A DNA stretch of 36,446 nucleotides from Halorientalis persicus (GTDB taxonomy: Archaea > Halobacteriota > Halobacteria > Halobacteriales > Haloarculaceae): NCBI RefSeq assembly GCF_900110215.1, contig NZ_FOCX01000032.1, positions 1 through 36,446 on the forward strand. The letters are read 5' to 3'. Every line of letters starts with the position of its first letter. Position 1 is the first letter of the stretch. The notes under the pieces are model-generated. The model searched no databases. It saw only the letters and a list, made by a program, of their open reading frames with translations, and was not told the origin of the DNA. This document shows, piece by piece, positions 31,442-36,446 of this stretch. Both the position numbers and the translations under genes were made by a program.

Positions 31442-34054
31442 CTACCCCTCGTAGTCGCTCCCGACGATCTCCCGGATGCGCTCGGCGGTCACCGCACCGA
31501 CGCCCTCGACTTCTTGGAGGTCGTCCTCGTTCGCGGTCATGACTGCCTCGACGGTCCCGAAGTGAGCCAGCAGCGACCGCGCGGTGACCGGGCCGACCTC
31601 CGCGATAGCGGCGACGACGTACTCCTGTTGTTCGGCCAGCGTCTTGGACTGTTTCTCGCCGTGGACGCTCACCTCCCGATCCTCCTGCTCTTGCTCCCGG
31701 GTGGCGATCACTTCCATGAGGTCGGCGGTGTCGTCCTCGTCGTCGGTCCGGAGGACGCTCGCGCCGAAGTCCACGACGAGCGAGGACAGCGCCCCGCGGA
31801 CGGCGTTGGGGTGGACGTTGCGCTCGCCGTAGAGGTCCGAACCCTCGACGATCACGACCGGACGGGCGTAGTGGCGGGTGGCGTCGCCGACCTGCTCGAA
31901 CATCGAGCGGTCCCCGCCGGTGAGCGTGTCCAGAAAGTCACCCACCGTTTTCCGCTCGACCACGACCCGATCCGAGAGAACGTAGTCGCCGACCGCCAGC
32001 GTCTCCAGGCGCGTCTCGATCCCGTCGCGGGTCGAGAGGTCCCGCGCGATGGTCGAGTCCAGTTCCCGCTGGTCGGCCACGATCTCGACCGCCTCGCCGT
32101 CGGGTTCGGCCTCGGCGACGACGCCCTCGTCGGCGTCGCCGCCACTGTCACCGCCCGCCGACCCCTCCGTTTCGTCTCCGCCGGCCGACGCTTCGGCGTC
32201 GCCACTCCCGTCGGACCCCCCCGTTTCGTCTCCGCCGGCCGACGCTTCGGCGTCGCCACTCCCGTCGGACCCCCCCGTTTCGTCTCCGCCGGCCGACCGG
32301 TTCGTCCCGTCGGCGGCGAAGGCCGAGAGCCCGGACTGGCCCGCCGTCTGTGCCGCTGTCGCCCGATCACTCCCCTCGCCGCGCTCCGTTTCAACTGCGG
32401 TGTCACCGTCTTCGTTCGACCCCTCGGTTTCGTCTCCACCGGCGGACGTGTCGGTCTCGCTACCGGCGTCGGCGTAGTCGTCGAGTTTCGTCCCGTGGAG
32501 TTCGGACTCGATCTCCCCGGCGACGGACTTGAGATCGCGCAACTCCTGTTCCATGCGCTTCTCGTCGTTCCGGGACTTCCAGAAGTAGGCCTCGTCGCGG
32601 GTGTCCTCGGCCAGCAGGACGATCACGCGCCCCTCGGTCTGGCGACCGGTCCGGCCCTTCCGCTGGATCGAGCGGATCGCGGTTGGGACGGGTTCGTAGA
32701 ACAGTACGAGGTCGACCTCGGGCACGTCCAGCCCCTCCTCGGCGACCGAGGTCGAGACCAGCACCTCGAACTCGCCGGCCCGGAACGCGTCCAGGGTCTC
32801 CTGCTGTTCGGTCTGAGTCATCCCGTCGCTGCCCTCGGTGTCGCTTTGCCCGACGAACTTTCGGGTCTCGAAGTGGTCGCCGAGGAACTCGACGAGCGTC
32901 TCGGCGGTGTCCCGCGATTCGGTGAAGACGATGACGCGCTCGCCGTCGTTGAGCCCGAGGGTCTCGGCCAGCAGGATGCGGGCCTGCCTGAACTTCGGGT
33001 GGAGGTCGTCGTAGTCCTCGGCCCGGCGCATCGCCTCGCGGACTTTCGGGTCCGAGACCAGCCGCTGGTCGGCCTTGGAGGCCCCGGAGGCGCGGGCGGC
33101 CTGTTTCAGCCGCTCGAAATATCTGCGGAGCGACTCCACGCTCTGGGTTTCGACGTAGTTGACCGCGGTGTTGAGCTTCCGGATCTCGGCGTGGAGGCTC
33201 ATCCCCTCGTACCCCTCTGACTGGTCGTTGTTCATCAGCTCCCGGAGTTTCGACTGGATGCGGACGAGTTCCTTCTCCGAGAGGTCCGGGCTGGTCTTGT
33301 TGGTCACCCCGAGCTCTTTGAGCTTCCCCAGCCGGTCCGAGATCACGTCGTTGAGCGCGTCCCGAATCTCGATCACTGCCTCGGGCAACTCGACGCGTTT
33401 CCAGGTGAGGTCGGTCTCGTGGGTGTACTCGGCCACGTCCGCGTCGTCCTCTGTCATCACCTCGACCTCCCGGAGCCCGAGGTTCTCACAGACCTGCAGG
33501 ATCGCCTCCTCGTCGCCGCCGGGGGAGGCACTCATCGCCGTCACCAGCGGGTCGTCGGCGTCGGCGTGGTAGCGCTCGGCGATGTAGTTGTAGGCGTAGT
33601 CGCCGCTGGCGCGGTGACACTCGTCGAAGGTCAGATGGGTCACGTCGGCAAGGGAGATGCGGTTGCCCACGAGGTCGTTCTCGACGACCTGCGGGGTGGC
33701 GATGACGATGCGGGCGTCGTCCCAGAGGTCGGATCGGTCGTCGGGCCTGACCTCGCCGGTGAAGACGACGATCTCCTCGTCGGGAATCTCCAGGGCTTCG
33801 CGGTAGAACTCGGCGTGCTGGGTCACGAGGGGTTTGGTCGGCGCGAGAAAGAGCGCCGTCCCGCCGACCTCGTGGAGGCGGTCGGCGGTGACCAGCAGGC
33901 TCACCGTGGTCTTGCCCAGACCCGTCGGGAGACAGACCAGGGTATGGTCCGCGACGGCGGCCTCGGCGAGTTCGACCTGGTACTGCCGGTCTTCCAGCAA
34001 CCCCTCGGTCAACAGGGGGTGCTCGACGTGTCCGACCTCGTCGGTCGCTGCCAT
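31442..34054 (-). CDS. hef: Hef helicase-nuclease (XPF/FANCM-like)
   Basis: This 870-residue fork-repair protein has an N-terminal SF2 helicase with Walker A LPTGLGKTT (42-50), DECH (144-147), TAMSASPGG (motif III), TSVAEEGLDVPEVDLV, and QRKGRTGRQ (motif VI). A disordered acidic linker (about 560-680) follows, then the XPF nuclease with the active-site region DRVVVERKTVGDFLDTL (GDx(n)ERKx3D) and a final HhH pair (EVGPVTARSLLAHFGTV, VEGVGAVTAERI). All catalytic motifs are intact. Its job is processing of stalled forks. The linker contains exact tandem repeats. Being near the origin is normal for haloarchaea. Confidence 0.97.
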   Translation of the reverse strand: MAATDEVGHVEHPLLTEGLLEDRQYQVELAEAAVADHTLVCLPTGLGKTTVSLLVTADRLHEVGGTALFLAPTKPLVTQHAEFYREALEIPDEEIVVFTGEVRPDDRSDLWDDARIVIATPQVVENDLVGNRISLADVTHLTFDECHRASGDYAYNYIAERYHADADDPLVTAMSASPGGDEEAILQVCENLGLREVEVMTEDDADVAEYTHETDLTWKRVELPEAVIEIRDALNDVISDRLGKLKELGVTNKTSPDLSEKELVRIQSKLRELMNNDQSEGYEGMSLHAEIRKLNTAVNYVETQSVESLRRYFERLKQAARASGASKADQRLVSDPKVREAMRRAEDYDDLHPKFRQARILLAETLGLNDGERVIVFTESRDTAETLVEFLGDHFETRKFVGQSDTEGSDGMTQTEQQETLDAFRAGEFEVLVSTSVAEEGLDVPEVDLVLFYEPVPTAIRSIQRKGRTGRQTEGRVIVLLAEDTRDEAYFWKSRNDEKRMEQELRDLKSVAGEIESELHGTKLDDYADAGSETDTSAGGDETEGSNEDGDTAVETERGEGSDRATAAQTAGQSGLSAFAADGTNRSAGGDETGGSDGSGDAEASAGGDETGGSDGSGDAEASAGGDETEGSAGGDSGGDADEGVVAEAEPDGEAVEIVADQRELDSTIARDLSTRDGIETRLETLAVGDYVLSDRVVVERKTVGDFLDTLTGGDRSMFEQVGDATRHYARPVVIVEGSDLYGERNVHPNAVRGALSSLVVDFGASVLRTDDEDDTADLMEVIATREQEQEDREVSVHGEKQSKTLAEQQEYVVAAIAEVGPVTARSLLAHFGTVEAVMTANEDDLQEVEGVGAVTAERIREIVGSDYEG
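32167..32298 (-). repeat. 54-bp tandem repeat in the hef linker
   Basis: The unit occurs perfectly twice (32167-32220 and 32221-32274) and then partly a third time to about 32298. It encodes 18 residues of the type GGSDGSGDAEASAGGDET. The period keeps the reading frame. Similar GGDETEGS segments on both sides are older, diverged copies. Confidence 0.9.
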
Positions 34055-34199
34055 TACCCGGGATACCCACTACCGCCGGTTAAGCGTTCGCGTACCGGGG
34101 CGGAAGTGAAGCGCACTCGGATGGCAGCGGTCGACCGTCATGCTGCCCTGTGCGCCCACGAACACACAGCTTAGCACCCCCCGGTGTGAACCGGACGAT

Positions 34200-34796
34200 A
34201 TGACGGACGAACGAGAGACGACGGTGACACTGCCTGCGGACGTGTACGAGCGACTGGGCGGCGACGAGGAGGCCGTGGCCGAGACCCTGGAGACGCTGGC
34301 GGCCGATCACGCCGAGTTACAGCGATCGATCGCGCAGTTCACCGACGAGGGCGGCGAGCCACCGAAGGGCGAGGGACAGGCCGCGACGATGGCGGCACTG
34401 GCCGACTTCGGCCCGCCGATCGGACAACTGCTGGGCTTCGAACTCGAAGATGCCGAGCCGGGACGGGCGGTGCTGAGCCTCCAGCCCGGGCCGGAACACG
34501 CCAATCCGATGGGGACGCTCCACGGCGGCGTCCTCTGTGATCTGGGTGACGCCGCGATGGGCTATGCCTACGGGAGCGCACTCGGCCCCGAGGAGTCGTT
34601 CACGACGCTGGAACTCGACGTGAAGTTCCTGCGGCCGGTGTGGGACCAGCGCCTGACCGCGGAGGCGACGATCACCCACGACGGCCGGACGGTCGGGCTG
34701 GTCGAGTGTGACGTGACCGGACCCGACGGCGAGTTGATCGCCCGCCTGGAGAGCGTTTGTATGACGCTCCGTGGCGACGACGCCGACGGCCGGTAG
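34200..34796 (+). CDS. PaaI-type hot-dog thioesterase with N-terminal extension
   Basis: This is a 198-residue protein. The C-terminal part (about 65-190) is a hot-dog domain with NPMGTLHGGVLCDLGDAAMG, the family's active-site pattern (Asn, HGG, then Asp), followed by ELDVKFLRPVWDQRLTAEAT. Such enzymes hydrolyse acyl-CoA thioesters. The first 60 residues (TVTLPADVYERLGGDEEAVA ...) form an extra helical segment that might bind a partner. The ATG at 34200 is used; a frame opening 20 codons upstream is rejected because it covers the probable promoter. The substrate is unknown. Confidence 0.85.
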   Translation: MTDERETTVTLPADVYERLGGDEEAVAETLETLAADHAELQRSIAQFTDEGGEPPKGEGQAATMAALADFGPPIGQLLGFELEDAEPGRAVLSLQPGPEHANPMGTLHGGVLCDLGDAAMGYAYGSALGPEESFTTLELDVKFLRPVWDQRLTAEATITHDGRTVGLVECDVTGPDGELIARLESVCMTLRGDDADGR

Positions 34797-34884
34797 CCTG
34801 CCGGCCCGACGGACAGTTCGGCGAATCGAATTTCGAAACACGCCGAGATATTAATGGTTGGAGCGACGAGACAATCGTACACGA

Positions 34885-35013
34885 ATGTCCGGAAATCGGG
34901 AGCGACGGTCGAATCTGTCGGGCTCTCGGCCGGCCGCGCTGTCGGTCATCGTCTCGACGCGACAGCGCCACGCCGTCGCGGCCCGTCACGGACGGTGGGG
35001 GAATCCGGAGTGA
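34885..35013 (+). CDS. Possible 42-residue basic microprotein
   Basis: The frame MSGNRERRSNLSGSRPAALS and on to HAVAARHGRWGNPE is Arg/Ser-rich and basic, unlike its acidic neighbours. Support comes from the promoter: ATATTAAT at 34848-34855, about 30-37 bases before the ATG. It ends 6 bases before the next start. It could alternatively be leader RNA of that gene, so the call is weak. Confidence 0.3.
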   Translation: MSGNRERRSNLSGSRPAALSVIVSTRQRHAVAARHGRWGNPE

Positions 35014-35019
35014 GAACCG

Positions 35020-35634
35020 ATGCGTGATCCCGAGACCCGGGACTGGACCGAGCAGGAGACGGCCCAGCACATGGCCGAACAGATCTGTCTGGGGTTTCAG
35101 GCCCACGACCGGAAACGGCGCGACGAGGCCATCGAGGCGTTCGGGACCGTCGACGCGCTCCAGTTTCAACACGTCGACCCCGAGACCGCCACACACGCGG
35201 CGACGGCCTACGTCGACGCGCTGTGGGCCAAAGACGACGTGGAGGTCGATCACATGGCCGACGGCGAGATCGACGACGACGACCTCGCGGCTGCCGACTG
35301 GGAGCCCGTCCGCGAGAAGTTCCGCGAACGGGCCTCTATCGTCGGTATGGATCCTCGCTACGCCGAACTGTCGACGACGGCCTGGCGCAATCACAAGACC
35401 GGCCGGGACTACTGGACGCCGATCCAGCGGGCCCAGGTGATCGAACTCCGCGCGGCGATGCACGACGAGGAGTACCCGCAAAAGCCCCGATACGGCCAGT
35501 CCGGGTTCGGACCGGAAGCGGCCCGGTACGCACTGGCGGTCGAACTACACGATATGCACACGGATCGGCACTGGCAGCAGGCGATGGACGTGATGGTGCC
35601 GTACTTCGAGGCGATACTGGAGGCGCATGACTGA
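35020..35634 (+). CDS. Hypothetical protein
   Basis: This 204-residue soluble protein is rich in Asp, Glu, His and Trp. It reads as helical: ETAQHMAEQICLGFQAHDRK, RRDEAIEAFGTVDALQFQHV, THAATAYVDALWAKDDVEVD, and at the end ALAVELHDMHTDRHWQQAMD. Several His/Asp pairs could bind metal, but no known motif is complete. I do not recognise the family. It overlaps the response-regulator gene's start by 8 bases, so the two are probably co-expressed. Confidence 0.6.
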   Translation: MRDPETRDWTEQETAQHMAEQICLGFQAHDRKRRDEAIEAFGTVDALQFQHVDPETATHAATAYVDALWAKDDVEVDHMADGEIDDDDLAAADWEPVREKFRERASIVGMDPRYAELSTTAWRNHKTGRDYWTPIQRAQVIELRAAMHDEEYPQKPRYGQSGFGPEAARYALAVELHDMHTDRHWQQAMDVMVPYFEAILEAHD

Positions 35635-36367
35635 GGATCCCTCGACCGGGCTCTCACCCGGGCCACTGGCCGACGCCGCGATCACCACCGACGGGACCGA
35701 CGAGGGGAGCCACGGCCAGGTCTCGATCCTCCACGTCGACGACGACCCCGATATGCTGTCGCTGTCGAAGACGATGCTCGAACGCCGGGACATCGACGTG
35801 ACCACCCGGACCAGCGCCGAGGCGGGCCTGGAGTACCTCCAGGAGGCCGACGTGAGCTGTATCGTCAGCGACTACGAGATGCCCCGGACCGACGGCCTGG
35901 AGTTTCTTGAGGCCGTCCGCAAGGAGTACCCCGATCTCCCGTTCATCCTCTTTACCGGCAAGGGCGGCGAGGAGATCGCGAGCAAGGCGATCTCGGCCGG
36001 CGTCACCGACTACCTCCAGAAGGAACCCGACGAGGGGCAGTACACGGTGCTGGCAAACCGGATCGTCAACCTCGTCGACCAGTACCGCGCGAAACAGGCC
36101 GTCGAGCAGACTCAGAAGCGGTTCAGCAAACTCATCGAACACTCGACGGACGTCATCTCGATCATCAGCCCCGACGCCCGCTTCGAGTACCTCTCGCCGT
36201 CGGCGGAACACATCCTCGGCTACGAACCGGCCGAGATGGTCGGCGAGTACATCTTCGACTACGCCCACCCCGAGGACCGCGACGAGGCCATGGAGAAGTT
36301 CTTCGAGACGGTCAAAGACCCCGACAAACAGCCGACCGTCGAGTTCCGGTTCAAACGGCTCAATTGA
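35627..36367 (+). pseudogene. Response regulator-PAS sensor gene truncated inside the PAS domain
   Basis: This 246-residue product has a CheY-like receiver with the acid pocket DDD (38-40), phospho-acceptor Asp82 in SDYEMP, Thr110 (FTGKG) and Lys132 (QKEP). A helix follows, then a PAS fold from about 163 (FSKLIEHSTDVISIISPDAR). The PAS stops at EFRFKRLN, where related proteins go on with a DG-x-W strand and usually a histidine kinase. A stop appears just as the sequence changes character, and the C-terminal codons of an apparent transposase start 20 bases further. The simplest reading is a sensor kinase cut by an insertion. Confidence 0.7.
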
Positions 36368-36387
36368 ATCCGGCGAATTTCGGCGTT

Positions 36388-36446
36388 TCAGCGTTCAATT
36401 GCCTGCTCCACGTTGTAAACGCCGGCTATGAGCGTTATTTCCCGGA
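36388..36446 (-). CDS. C-terminal end of a probable transposase (partial)
   Basis: Read leftward from the right edge, the frame ends REITLIAGVYNVEQAIER with stop at 36388. This ending resembles that of haloarchaeal IS transposases, in which an arginine-glutamate-isoleucine helix and a VYN-like motif close the protein. Only 19 codons are inside the window. CAATTGAA (36361-36368) and TTCAATTG (36394-36401) form an inverted repeat across the junction with the broken sensor gene. The family cannot be named from this piece. Confidence 0.5.
   Translation of the reverse strand, partial: REITLIAGVYNVEQAIER

Noticed and set aside
32161-32300. Similarity of the hef repeat (CCCCCCGTTTCGTCTCC) to an ORB
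   Set aside because: Only the CGTTTCG centre and a C-run agree; the GGTGGAAC half is missing, and the repeat is explained by the protein linker.
1-36446. CRISPR arrays, rRNA and tRNA genes
   Set aside because: No regularly spaced repeats with spacers and no cloverleaf or rRNA-like sequence were seen on either strand by eye; a covariance-model scan would be needed to exclude a degenerate tRNA.

Overview
The window is about 36 kb of a GC-rich haloarchaeal main chromosome. The signs are strongly acidic proteins, Tat and PGF-CTERM surface signals, archaeal replication and repair genes (Orc1/Cdc6, PolD small subunit DP1, Hef), archaeal-type PurO, and TATA-driven near-leaderless genes. Gene content and style suggest Haloarculaceae or a relative, but that placement is inference. 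A partial insertion sequence lies at each edge: an IS6-family transposase at the left and the last codons of another apparent transposase at the right.

Left part (about 0.3-16 kb): mostly metabolic and accessory genes. These are a crotonase-fold protein without the usual catalytic glutamates, a PadR-like remnant, a tatA gene carrying an in-frame TGA, a BioY/EcfA/EcfT-type uptake operon (read leftward) followed by an internally duplicated membrane protein, a Tat lipoprotein with a transglutaminase-like core, a luciferase-like oxidoreductase, a DMT exporter, a cupin/zinc-ribbon protein, an HhH-GPD-like protein, a cold-shock protein, a BolA/monothiol-glutaredoxin pair, DoxX and LUD proteins, PurO and a metallophosphoesterase.

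Middle (16-21.4 kb): two tandem paralogous secreted surface proteins ending in PGF-CTERM sorting signals and sharing a 23-bp upstream element, then aspartate kinase and a small GNAT-like protein.

Right part (21.4-34 kb): a replication-origin neighbourhood. polB (DP1), sec11 and orc1 lie on the left of a 1.46-kb region without a large gene, and the oapA-oapB-oapC operon, mdh, an autoantigen-p27-like protein and hef lie on the right. The region holds two near-identical origin recognition boxes (ORBs) in inverted orientation around an AT-richer segment, at least three shorter ORB-like boxes, a dense cluster of CTAG tetramers folded into nested inverted repeats, G-strings that can form alternative hairpins, a reversal of strand composition and a 20-bp tandem repeat. 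This matches the known layout of haloarchaeal oriC1. The CTAG-rich nested hairpin inside the presumed unwinding element is the most unusual structure in the window.

Right end (34-36.4 kb): a hot-dog thioesterase, two uncharacterised genes, and a response-regulator/PAS sensor gene that stops inside its PAS domain next to the right-edge insertion sequence.
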